From the NCBI RefSeq assembly GCF_964204645.1, contig NC_134031.1:17605307-17669306 (forward strand): a stretch of DNA of 64,000 bases. Reading direction: 5' to 3'. Shown in pieces: positions 47,401-61,300 of this stretch. The position numbers and the translations under genes are program-made. Within the stretch, counting starts at the first letter, position 1; each line of letters opens with the position of its first letter. A model generated the notes under the pieces. That model was not told where the DNA came from. It ran no database searches and saw only the letters and a list, made by a program, of their open reading frames with translations. Source of the DNA: Tubulanus polymorphus. Lineage: Eukaryota > Nemertea > Palaeonemertea > Tubulaniformes > Tubulanidae.

Positions 47401-50400
47401 CGATATCTATTTTGAAAACGTGAAAGAATGTATGTCAGAAATACTTGACACCAATTTGATAAATACCGCAGACCTGCCTACCCCTATGATATCACCGTAG
47501 TTTTCATGCGTCATTACGACGCTACGACCTGACTTTTGAAAAATACGATTTTCATCACTATCATCGAAAAATACGATGATCGGTGATTTCTTCTCTATTG
47601 GTTAATCAGTCAACTCGTTGAATTAGTAATTTATATCAACATGATTTGTTAATGGTTAATTTTGATTAGTAATTTTATACACATGATTAGTAAAATGGTT
47701 TTTAACTCATTGATTAGTAATTTTGATTAGTAATTGGAATTTTCATAACTTTTATTATAAACATTATATTGAATTTGAAGAATTGGTTAACAATGTATTC
47801 CTTGATTGATTGATTGATTGATTAATTGATTGGACGAAAATTATTAGATACACAGTTTTTGACGAAACCCTAGCAGTTTGATATCCAGCTGTTAATCCGG
47901 CAACACCTGTGTGATTTGTTTCAGCCGTTCAAAAATGTAGAAGCATCAGGTGATTAAATAACGTGATAATTCAGGGAGAAAAAGAATCATTGCTTTAGTA
48001 AACGAAATTACCTTGGGGTTTTAATTTTTATGTAAGCTATAAAAATCTTGTGTGGGATTCGACATAAACAAGCTCAACTAAATAACAATGCTTAAGCATT
48101 GCCAGCGTGGGTAATGATAATGACGTCGATTCATCGCCGGCTACTAAGAAATCGAATCATCGACTTCTATTCTGAAAAGTGGCCTTGTTTAAAACCATCT
48201 GTAAAGGGAGATATATAGTGCTCTCATTTAGCCAAAAATCTGGGTGTGATACCGGACCGCGATCATATCGCCTTATTTCACCATAGAACTATAAGCGAAC
48301 TATAAGTGCTTATAGTTGTGTGATTTTTAATTTGAATACATACAAATAGCATACGTCATGGACATATATACATAAATCACAAAAAAATTGAAGATTTATT
48401 GAGACCGCAACGCTTGACTGACTAGTCTGACTGGTAGACTGATATTGATCTCAGTTGAGAGTTAATAAGTAAAAACTGACAGTAGATATTGAAAAGTTTT
48501 TGTCCGACCGTTTCGGGGTTAATACTTGTAAACCCCATTTCTAGACCAACGTACTTGTCACGGGTTTAGTTAGTAGAAACCTAGTAGAAACTCATCAAGC
48601 TTTCGTTCGTAAGATTTACACGGTTATATCGACTTGTAGAATAATTTCCTGGTTGGTAAAATGTCCTTTCGCTAAAGGAACTACCAACGCCGACTGTCCC
48701 TGGCATTAGGAGATGGTACATGTATACAGAACTGTTAGTTAGCGGAGTGTCCGACGGGACTTCGCTCAAAGACATGTAGATAAAAGCAAACTGATGAATT
48801 CTTAGTTTGTCAACTAACTGAGCAAAACAATAGCATTCAGTTTCCCTAAACACCTAATATTGCCTTTCTGTACATCGAGTGCCCTTTTGGGATGTGACAA
48901 GTACTTCGGGGATTTTAATGCTTGAAGTTCAGCGCTGCTATTCGGAACATACACGCTTAATGTATTTGATCATGTTTCAGTCTGTCGAAGTTGTCTTGTG
49001 AAGCATTTCTATAAAAGTCTACATTGCCCGAGTTGCGAGCTAGAAATTCATCCTACGAATCCACTCTCGTTCATCAAGTAAAACAACCTTGGAGTAATCA
49101 ATTACGCCTATTACCACTACCAATATGCTATCGGTTAAGTTTGCGTTATTACGGAGGTGGTAATTTGACCCAATAATGGTCACAATGACATAGTTGATGT
49201 TCTCGATCCTCTTCGCAAAATCTAGGTCTCCGTAGTAATATTATGCAGCCACTGCACATTGTAGGTTTAGTAAGTAGTATTCATGTTGCTATTGTTGGCA
49301 TACGTCGTATGCATAAATGGAATATAAATTCAGTATAATCACATTTTCAAATGTGCATTTAAATCCTCTCGAAAAACGGCTGTTCGTTCGATTGATACTG
49401 TTGCAATAAGTGGACACCTTAAAAAGCCCGGGAAAAAACTGTCCTCATCATGAAACCTCCCAAATGCTTTATGGCTTGACACTTTTATGACGTTTATTTC
49501 ACTTTTGTTCCCTTTGATTTTGAGTCGAGTAATTTGAAAATGAACTAATTTCTAGTTCGATACCAGTGAACTTGAACCGAATCCTATATACATGATGTCA
49601 TATCTATATATCTCTATCTGTTTACAGAATATATGTATGTATTTCTATATATTGCATTTGACTTAAAACGTACCTTTTGCTGATAAAGTATTTTCAGTTT
49701 CCTGGCAAACATCTGATCAGCGATCAGCACTCTGATCAGCACTCGTCCACATCTGTTTGTATTCTGTACTAAAAGCTAAAGCTGCCTACTGCACAGTAGA
49801 GGGCGTCTAGCTAAAAAATTGTAATTCTCCTAGCGTAAGATTTGACAATACATTTATTACCCGCAGATAGACAGAGATATACGATATCTGAAAATTACTC
49901 ATTATACACTGAACGCACTGTACAGACTTGTAGTCGCTTGAAATAAGATAGTCTAAATATAGATCTCGGTCACTGTTTGTTTGATTGCCTTATGAGCTGA
50001 GATATAATGATACGAAATGATATCAACGCTCAGCATTGATTGTTTTTCTGAGCAATCTCAATCGCGGGTGCCAGCAAAAAAACTTACTCATTTCAAATCT
50101 GTCAATGAATGAATGGTCACTATGATGAGCAGTACTGGTCAGTCAGGACACGTTGTGTACATTTCAAGACATGCTTCAACAGTTTTGATGAATAGCTTCG
50201 TTTTACGGACGATGATCTATCAAATATCATTTAAGCTTGAATGAAAATATCAGCTGTTTATGCGCTATGTCATTTGCAGTGAAATGTCTTAAAAGATATT
50301 GGCTTAAAAACTCACAAACACTGATGAAATTACCGTGGTTTGTTTCTTTTGATAACAGGATTCTTACCGGTTTTGGAATGTTTTGAAAAATGGCCCTTGA

Positions 50401-53400
50401 AAAGCTATAGAAATTTTGTTTTTATCTCTATGGCTATGGAAAAGTTGTGGAAAATCAGAAAATGGCCTCAAAATAGGAATTGTCCTTCCATTTTTTGAGG
50501 TTATAAGCCTAAATGTCTTACTACACATTTGATGACAAACTTTACGAAAACGCCTAGTTGATGGTATTGATTTGCTTCGAATGGGCCTACATTGCCTAAT
50601 CTAGGTTGGCGATCGTAGGCCTAACTAAGGGGTGTGGAAAATTTCTAATCTGGGCATGGAAAAGTTATGGAAAATGAAATTGGGAAACCCGTAATAACCC
50701 TGTAGCAAGAAGAAATATAATGTCGAGTTTTTCAATTCGAATTTTATTCAAACTTGAATTACTGCCAGGTTGGTTTTAACTGTGAAACATTTTTGGATAT
50801 CATCAACAGTTTCTTTAACTCTTGCAGATTCGCATACACAGCGCATAGCTTTAGTTCGCCAGGCTTACATATCGGTTTATCGTGGCAATCAGTTAACTGA
50901 TGGAAAGTACAATACACCATCGGTTTGTAAATATTGATAATGTTTAATCATTACAATGCAGCTGCATAGAAAAAACAAGGCAGTGTAAAAAGATATTGCA
51001 AACCATGTGCATGTGTCTTATTACATATGCACTCTTCATAGGCCTAACGATTTCTCAGTTGGAGCTTTATTCTACTTGCTATCATACTCCATATTCAACG
51101 AAAACATATCTGAAAAACATTTCATCGTGACTGAAAAAAACGTAGCAAAAATATAGAAAATTTGGTGTTGTCAAGAATAGTATATTCATACTCATTTCAT
51201 GTTCTCCGATCTAACAACGTTGGTGTTATGTGAGCAGTGGTATTAAAAAAGGACGGCGTTATGTAAAAGACTTTGACTATAGCTCATATTGGCTTTGAAT
51301 TGTGGAGACCGCCCGGGGAAGTGGGAACCTCAGTATTACCCCATTCAGTGTACTACTTTTTATGGCAATCATGGCCTGGCAGGATCCTCCCCACTAATAA
51401 TTTCAATTTCATGGTTTCAAAATCAAACTCGCTATTTCGTTGCCAGCAGGTTTGACTGGTGGGTTTTTTAGTGACAAACCATAAACGAGCGTAACATCAA
51501 ATCAATCAAATTCCTTATGATAAGATAAAAGAAAGATTATAAATACAGTTATTCTTTATAGATTATTTACTGGTTTTATATTGTTAAATACGTTGGATCG
51601 ACGAGATCCTCAGATTCAATCTCCTTTGTTGTGAATCATGCTAACTCTAATATGGGTTATCGCGCCTGGTCTGTTTCCGCCCCAAACCTATGGAACAGTT
51701 TACCAACCTCAGAATGTCTTCATCCCTGGACAGTTTTAAAAGACAGTTAAATCTTGGCTTTTTTTCATGGCGCCTTGGAGATATAAGCGTTTTGAGCATG
51801 CTTTTATATGGAAAAGCGCTATACAAGAAACTATTATTATTATTATTTCATTATCATTATTCTTGTTATTATTATTAGACTCATCGCTACGATATTTTGT
51901 TGTATGTTTTCAGGTTTGTTAAATCCACTCGACTGTCCCCATCACATGAGAGCCGAGGATGTTTGTGAATATCGCGATGGCGTCGTGTTGAATAAACCGG
52001 TAAAAGATAACAAAGGATCTCTGGTCGATGTAGGTTGGAATCAGGTACGTTAAGTTTGATCCCGCTATGTGGCAGTGCGAGGACAGATTTAGGGTGTGGA
52101 CGACACCGTCGCAAATGTTTTTTGCAAAGAAAATATTAAAAAGACGACACAAAGTAGCGGCCCCATTTTTGTTTTTAAATTTTCGGTGATAGGGCCCCCC
52201 AGCACCACGAATGCTTCGCTGGCAGCCCTCGCATTGCCAAATCTTCCCTTTTCAAATTGAGTGCCCATTTCGATTTTCAGGTCCACCCACTTCAAAGAAT
52301 GCCTGATCCCTTGCAAAGGATCTCAATCCCAGACACACTCGTCCAAATATCTTTTTTGCCATTTCTTTTCTTTTTAACGAGAAAATACGATTTTTTCAAT
52401 TGCGAGTTGTCATTTTATTTTTTAGAGAGAAGTGAAAGTTGATCGATGCGTCCAGCCCGGAATTAGAGTCACCGTGAAAATAGATGATTATAAAACTGCT
52501 GGTAAGAGTCGAGAGATCTGCTGCGGTCAAAGCCGCTTGATTCAGATCAGCGGGGACCAACGAGATTATGGGAAAACCTCACATTTTACATGCGTGTATC
52601 ATTACATACAGGTGGAATGTAAATGATTATCCAGATAAGATCCACATCAGGAATAAGCTGAAAATTTCACTTCTCCATGGCAACTAACTCTGTAAACCGG
52701 ACATAGATTGCCGCAACATTGATTTACTACAAAAGATGTCATTACCTGTTAAAGAGCAGCTATTGAATAAACATTTACGCTGCGTGATTCTTCTGCAGCA
52801 TCTGGATCAATAAATATAAACATACGTTTCTGCTCAACCAACGCCTAAACCAATGTATTCCGGTTATGAAATCATATTTGATTTAAAAGTACCGAATTAT
52901 GTATTTCACACTAAAATTTGATCTTTTTTAGCGGAGAAGAAAAAGGTGACGGGCAAAATTGTGGCGCCTACTACTCCGAGGACAAACGCCGGTCTCTACT
53001 GGGGTTATTCTGTTAGGATTGCCAAAAGTCTCAGCGAAGTCTTCACAGCCTGTCCTTTTAGCGATAACGGATATGACTGTCTAATCGGCACATCGGAAAG
53101 GGGTCAATCAGCCGACGAGTTATCTTTACCGCAATTCCAGTAAGCCATTGATAATTACCGACTTGGAAAATTCTACCAGTAACTAAAAACCTTAGCCACA
53201 CTCACGAGATATCAAAATTATGTTGAAAAGTCTTGAGAGGATTTTGACATTCTGAGTGAAGCAGTGATGCATTATGAGAGTTTTTTGAATGTTGTTGTAC
53301 TACAGTGTACACACGCTTGTAATGAAATATCGGCCGCAATAAAGATATATTCTCAGGTCCTCTGATGAAGTATGTTCGTTATAGCCGATATTGCTTTGTA

Positions 53401-54240
53401 TCCGGTATGAAATTAATCAAATGTTTGTTTAATTAAACCAGGCAACACTTAAATTTTCAAGTGATCACGAATTGAAAATGATTATCGACTAACATTATTT
53501 TTCAGGCATTTACTTATCGTTTTTGGAGGCGTTAAGGGTTTAGAGGCAAGTTTAGAGGCAGATGAATTGCTAGATGTCGATGATCCTAGTTTATTGTTCA
53601 ATCACTACATCAACACGTGTCCAGATCAAGGCAGTCGTACGATCAGAACTGAGGTCAGCATAATGAAGATTCATTCTATTACTTATCGATATAAGTCAGT
53701 GTGGCCGCTTACCTAGAAATCAGGGATAAGCCAGGGAATTTTCTTTTCTTTAAAAAAGTCGGGAATAATATTTTGTGAAAAATTAGGGAAATTTGTTCAG
53801 ATAGTTAGATCATGTGCATAATCAAACAGTTTCCGTCTATGTTTAACATATTTTGGCTCTTTTAATTCATTGGATTCTTAGAAGATAAAGACAGGGAAAA
53901 CAACTTATATGTCAGGGAATAGTCGGGGGGAAAGCTGATTTAATAAAAGCGGCCACCCTGTTTTAGGACAGCAGACTCCGCTTTACTCAGTTGTGTTTAA
54001 AATGAGTTGTCAATCAGAAAAATCAATCTTTGTAAAGTTTCACTGACTTGAGAGCAGTTTTCTGCGATGTAAAAAGGGGTGCACTTTATATTCATAGACA
54101 ATACATAAAAGATGACAAAAAATTACTCCAGATAATTCATCTTCACTCTAAGGAAATATTGAAAATTTTTTCTTCTTTCACAGGAAGCCATCTTGATTAC
54201 TATGTCAACATTGCAATGGAAAATCTCAGAGAAAAGATGA
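41455..54240 (+). CDS. SPOUT1: SPOUT-domain RNA methyltransferase (11 exons)
   Basis: Ortholog of SPOUT1/CENP-32 (C9orf114), a predicted SAM-dependent RNA methyltransferase with a trefoil-knot fold, also linked to mitotic spindle function in human cells. Exons: 41455-41547, 42186-42216, 42596-42718, 43687-43775, 43879-43949, 44288-44427, 51914-52044, 52426-52501, 52932-53139, 53506-53653 and 54184-54240. All phases join to about 388 residues (human 376). Landmarks: Lys/Glu-rich N-terminus, VPGSILDNAQSTELRTYLAG, DEIIVFDE, RILQYLECPQYLRKALFP, GLLNPLDCPHHMR, NAGLYWGYSVR, IGTSERG, IVFGGVKGLEA and NTCPDQGSRTIRTEEAIL. Exon 2 is only 31 nt and is needed to keep the phase. Intron 6 is 7.5 kb and holds a gene on the other strand. 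AATAAA is at 54299. Confidence 0.96.
43296..43325 (+). repeat. Degenerate CTGAAGA-GAAAC motif
   Basis: Reads ctgaaga, a short segment, then gaaac, like the cores at 16.5, 21.0, 25.0 and 46.5 kb. Pairing of the middle segment is weak here. It lies in SPOUT1 intron 3. Confidence 0.35.
45339..46382 (-). CDS. GT32-type glycosyltransferase, nested antisense in SPOUT1 intron 6
   Basis: Single coding exon of 347 residues. Residues about 7-24 (LKFLMIVAITILVVCLY) form a signal anchor after a short basic cytoplasmic end, the type II layout of Golgi glycosyltransferases. A Lys/Thr-rich stem follows. The catalytic region starts near VPNVMHYTWYDD and contains YGGIYTDLDVIVL, the DxD motif of the Gly_transf_sug (DXD-containing, GT32) family that binds nucleotide-sugar and Mn2+. 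The sugar and acceptor are unknown. An acceptor-like ttttatctttctag ends four bases before the ATG, so a 5' UTR intron is likely. The coding exon is much more GC-rich than the surrounding intron. A possible minus-strand AATAAA lies at 45056-45061. Confidence 0.9.
   Translation of the reverse strand: MSLPSRLKFLMIVAITILVVCLYRDHRSRHHQTKNTIVARTIKPTKTSVKQKTPVKQNVNPPRAEIELNAEWMYEIPATGEKKRMHVHKPQPGFLVPNVMHYTWYDDRPNRMNFRFHHMLSLLSAYKNNKPEALYLWYETMPRGPIWARTLKLIPNVRPVHRPGPTSIYGNSIRVQEHKSDVVRLEAVLAYGGIYTDLDVIVLKSMDPLRKFPMTMGLEEPMMLCNGIIISAPQAEFLKIWHNEYKNFSDAQWAVHSVVVPAQLAKKYPQLIQIERNSLHRPNWRPEERKLMYNPGSNYDYSKNYAVHLYYRWHNIEHNDNDIKLINSTMGRIFRQTLYGSPNLIPN
46383..51560. other. Rest of SPOUT1 intron 6, no further gene seen
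   Basis: Contains the repeat at 46489-46630, probably the 5' UTR exon and promoter of the nested glycosyltransferase, short gattgatt repeats near 47800, and AT-rich sequence. The minus-strand frame at 48581-48853 was inspected and has no recognisable domain. Confidence 0.5.
46489..46630 (+). repeat. Inverted-repeat element with hammerhead-like core
   Basis: Arms 46489-46527 and 46592-46630 are reverse complements at 38 of 39 positions. Between them the plus strand reads ctgacaa, then gatctc-tagggt-gagatc (a 6-bp stem), then gaaacgtcg. The order core, helix II, GAAA matches a hammerhead ribozyme with changes in the CTGATGA strand, so it is probably inactive. Related to 16481-16695; both are followed by caccacgtttgagtgtgg. 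Confidence 0.8.
51570..51875 (+). mobile_element. 3' end fragment of a non-LTR retrotransposon
   Basis: Translated pieces in two frames, WSVSAPNLWNSLP and SSLDSFKRQL, match the very C-terminal pattern of non-LTR reverse transcriptase ORFs of the CR1/Jockey/RTE kind (SVSAPKLWNSLP, then SLxSFKxxLK). The pieces are out of frame with each other and no upstream reverse transcriptase is seen, so it is a 5'-truncated, decayed copy. It ends in an (ATT)n-rich tail at about 51833-51875, about 40 bp before SPOUT1 exon 7. Confidence 0.75.
53697..53960. repeat. CAGGGTGGCC-family repeat, SPOUT1 intron 10
   Basis: Ends cagtgtggccgctta and taaaagcggccaccctg are inverted. The interior has gggaattttc and cagggaa strings as in the DHX9 intron copies. 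Confidence 0.7.
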
Positions 54241-55473
54241 CGTGAGACCATTCAAATTATGTCTTATTAACAAAGCTTGCCTTGTACATGTTTATTGTAA
54301 TAAAATAGAATGATAACATTTACCCGTGAAAAGCCTTTTCCTCAAAATAAATTGTTTTTGAAGGAATTGAATCTACAAGAATACACGTGTCTTTGTGAAA
54401 AAGAATGCCTGTCTTTGTGTACATGCTTTTGTGAAAGAAACATATACATATTCAGGTATAGATTAACGATTAATGCAGCTGTTCAGATCTGATAAGATTT
54501 CTATGATGCTTGTGATCGTCTTGTTCTAAAGGTTGAATAGCACAAATACATGACTTGGGCATTTCCACTCGCTAATGAAATGTTATACTTGTAGAGTATG
54601 TTCAACTTATGCTGAAATGAAGCTACAGTCAAGTCCTCTTAATCCAGCAAATTTATCCATACTTATAGCTATTACGCATTTTTGCTTCAGTCCCATTTAA
54701 TTCTTGTTAAACCCGTAAATCAACTGAAAGGACGGTGCATTTAACATCGGTTGGTATGTGTCACAAATAGGTTTTCACTTTATTCGCATTTTCAATTTCA
54801 CCGCCGAAAAATCACCAGTCCACTGATACAGATTAAGTGCACTTGTTAGCAGTCAAATCCGCTTAATCCGGATTTTAGTCTAATCCGGTCGTTATCTACC
54901 TGATTTGTTCATTAATATTCCGTATGTACAAGAAAACAACTTTTAATCCGAATTTCCAGATAACCATATGAATATTGTCCCAAATGATCCGAAATTAAGC
55001 GTATCATACCGTATATCTTTTTTTAAAAATTCTATATGATTAGCAAATGTAATCTCATGTTTGGTTTGTGTATTTGTGCACTTACACAAAACATGTTTAC
55101 TGGGCACTTGCCATGCTATACTGCGTCACATTGATCGGGGTAATTTAATTAAAGCCCATTCTGTATGAAAAATACATACATGCTCACACATCTAACTGTT
55201 GTATCTGTAGACAGACTTGAAGTTTATACAGCTGTTCCGTGACGTGCCGTATTGTTCTTGAAATAACTTACTCTAATTCAACAACAATTCATTGATTTTA
55301 TATGTGGATAGCTACCTTTCAGATAAGGTCTTACCAACATAAATGTATATAGCGATAAGTATAGAGAAATAAAATTCCCCAAAAACTCTGTTTTCCTTTT
55401 TTCATGCCGTATAATTAGGTCGAACAAGAGAATGATTTCATTTAAAAATGAGCGTTTATTCAATCCATACAAA
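54241..55473. other. Convergent intergenic region, SPOUT1 and PHYHD1 3' ends
   Basis: AATAAA for SPOUT1 at 54299-54304. The rest is AT-rich and no gene is seen. Minus-strand AATAAA at 55455-55460 lies 14 bp past the PHYHD1 stop. Confidence 0.6.
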
Positions 55474-58316
<2,843 letters not shown>

Positions 58317-61300
58317 TTTGACGATCATGTGACTTCACGTGCCAGAGCCATGCAATGCATGCCAGGGTAAGAATCAAGGTGAATTTTGGTGGCAGCACTA
58401 TACTATCTTCTGGCGAAATCCGCCGGGTAGCAACTATATTAGTTCGCTGAAATTTCGCTAGGTGACTGTATGGTGCTGCCACCAAACTCGCGGACCAATA
58501 GATAATATTTTGAACATAACTGTCCTTATTCATACTGAATAGCATTTTACCAGGCGCGTTATCAGACGGTCCACGGTAGGCACGTGCTACCGTTGAAAAT
58601 TAAGTTCGTGCCCCTTTCAAAATTATTTTCATCCCCAAAGTAAAAGGACACAGTTATTCATCCCTACCAATTCTAAATGTAGAAAAGTGGCACATTTTTA
58701 CAAGACGAGGCAGATAATACTAAACAAAAGGGCACATTCGGTCGTCAATCAATTCCGGAAAAGATGATAAAAAGGGCAGACAATTTTAAACCGAAAAAGG
58801 TACACCATCCTTCAGTCCATCATTATTGTTTGGAAACTACACCTAAATGCAATAAATTTTCTAGAAAGCACTTAACTTCATCAGTACTTCATTTATTGCT
58901 TGGGAATTGCGCCAAGCAGCTGTAAATCTTCAAAATTTTCTAGGGGGACCTCCAGCCCCCCTCGTTTATGCCCTTGCTAGCCCAACAGGGGTCCCTGAAT
59001 CCGCCCTGTTAACAATGAAATATTTTTACAATCACATCTTTTTTTTCCAGCTGAAATTGTTACTGAAGAATATGTCTTTTGTCAGCACACTGTTTGCGCA
59101 CTGACGCGGCTGCGCCCCCCCCCCCCCATCCGTTACTTTTATACCCTGTGTCCGGCTAAGAAAAATGCTCCTCAAGTCTCGAATCAAAAAAAAGGAAACA
59201 CGACCAAACTCGCATCATCGCGTGAGGGATTAAACAATATAGATGTGTCACAAATACTCGGGTTTACGCGGCAACGCTACTGAAACGCGCCTTCCAGATC
59301 CTCACAGTGCCGTCTCATCGAGAGAGATACGAAAAATAACGCGTTCTTTATGGTATTCGAGGATCAGACTGTGGGTTTATTTATACCGCGCTGTTCAATA
59401 AAAATAAAAACTTGTTGTCGAGGTCGATCGCATTCAAATACAAATTGAAAGGAGACACGGACGATTTGAATATATCGGCGGAGACGATCGAAGGTAAGGT
59501 TCTTTTAACGAAAAACAGTTCAAATACGACTCTTCCGTTTGGCATTGAATATTCTTGAAAAGTGATACAATATGCTGGTTATGTATATATATCCGGGATA
59601 TATATGACCATTCATTTGATAAAACGATAGTTCAATTGGATCCCAAAAGTGATTTTAAGTTAGTCGACTGAGTAGTTTATCATTTTTCCACTAACTGACA
59701 CTCATGAACGGACCACCGACGAGTCGCACCACCAATATTAATGACAGGTGCCTTCGTTTGAAAATGAAGATATTGTTGGGCACCGTAGCCCTACATTGGG
59801 ACATGGGCGTACATAATCTAGTTTAGATACGTCTTTGATTGGAAGTATAAATCGCTAGACTCAAGTATATGTGTGTAATGATATACCTCAATTCATGGAG
59901 ACGTTAACAATTCATTGGTATTCAAAAAGAGTTCGAACGTAAAATCCCACGATCGAATAAAATGGAAATTAGTATATATCAAGCTATTTGAACCAACGAA
60001 CTAACCAAGTCTGTTGGTAATATCATCAGGATACCTACTAAATGAAAAACAAAAGCCAAAAGAGGTTTCTTCGTGTGATCATTATTTAGTTCCCCAAATA
60101 CCTGCCACATCTGTAGCGTTCCTTACGAGTCAGTCATTTGTATTAATCAACTTATCAAATATTTATCGCAGCGGATAATAGAGAATAGCATTACAAACAA
60201 CTAACATAGTTCACCATGGAAACGACAGCCTATCCGAAACACTCTTAAACACACATTGCCGCAATAAAACAAGCTATCACTGTTTTTTTTAAATCTTTAT
60301 GACGCAAAAACAAGGACTAGAATATGGAAACCAGATCCACTGCATTTCTATGGACGTTTTTCTTTTCTTTATTTTTTTCTTCGATAAATGAAAATTATTT
60401 GTATTGCCTGTTTATGTCGGCGCAGTTGAACTGAGTTATGACTAGTTTGTATTGTCAACTTAATTAGAACTATAAGTATTTTCTTTTCAATAGCTTTAGA
60501 AGGAAATTTCTTTCTACATAGTCGTTTGACATGTGGTTTATTTGGGGTGTAGAGCCTATGGCTCTAAGCGATATGGGAAATATGTGTTTACATCATTGTA
60601 TTAGGCTTTACGCACTTCTCACAATCTATTGATATAAAGTGAAATGAAAACTAAACACACTGTATAAATGTTCCTTTTCGGAATTATTTTGACATTTTGA
60701 CACGGGAAGCAGAGTAAAGTACGTAGTAAAAATCTATCTTTTTGCATTTCCGAATTTCTGGGTCCATCTCAACAGTTAAATTAAACTCTCATGCAGGTAG
60801 AGCTAATGACGAAGGATGTTTATGAGAATCTCTCCAATTCACTTTTCACGAGAAATGTTTTCTTTGATTTCACGAAATCGGAAACCTCCCCCCCCCCCCA
60901 CCCCCGTAAAATCGTTTGCTGGCGGATGATTTGTGATACGCCGCGGCGGCGTGTTGTCAACCTGTGTAATTCTACGTCGGCGTAAAATACGAATCAGATG
61001 CCATACGGATTAATCGCTATGACACCCGAATAAGTGCGCTAAATATCCAGTGAATTGATGTCGATCACTCAACGTTATTAACAAGCCCTACGTTACTACC
61101 TTGATTGTACTGCGTACACAGGAAGTCAATCCATCGCCTTTACTATGACAACTTCATCGACAGCAATTACCATTCGATCAATCTGATCATATACACGCCG
61201 TATATATACGTAATGCAATAAATTGCAGCTACTACCAACCGACAAAATAGAGTGCTAGACCTGGAGCTTTGATGGCAATTTAACGAGGGCTCCTTTGAAA

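Noticed and set aside
48581..48853. 90-codon minus-strand frame in SPOUT1 intron 6
   Set aside because: No domain, signal peptide or supporting splice pattern was recognised; kept as unexplained sequence.
59363..59493. Exon-like segment ending in a good gtaagg donor
   Set aside because: The frame reads plausibly (FKYKLKGDTDDLNISAE), but it has a poor acceptor, no start codon and no partner exon in the window.
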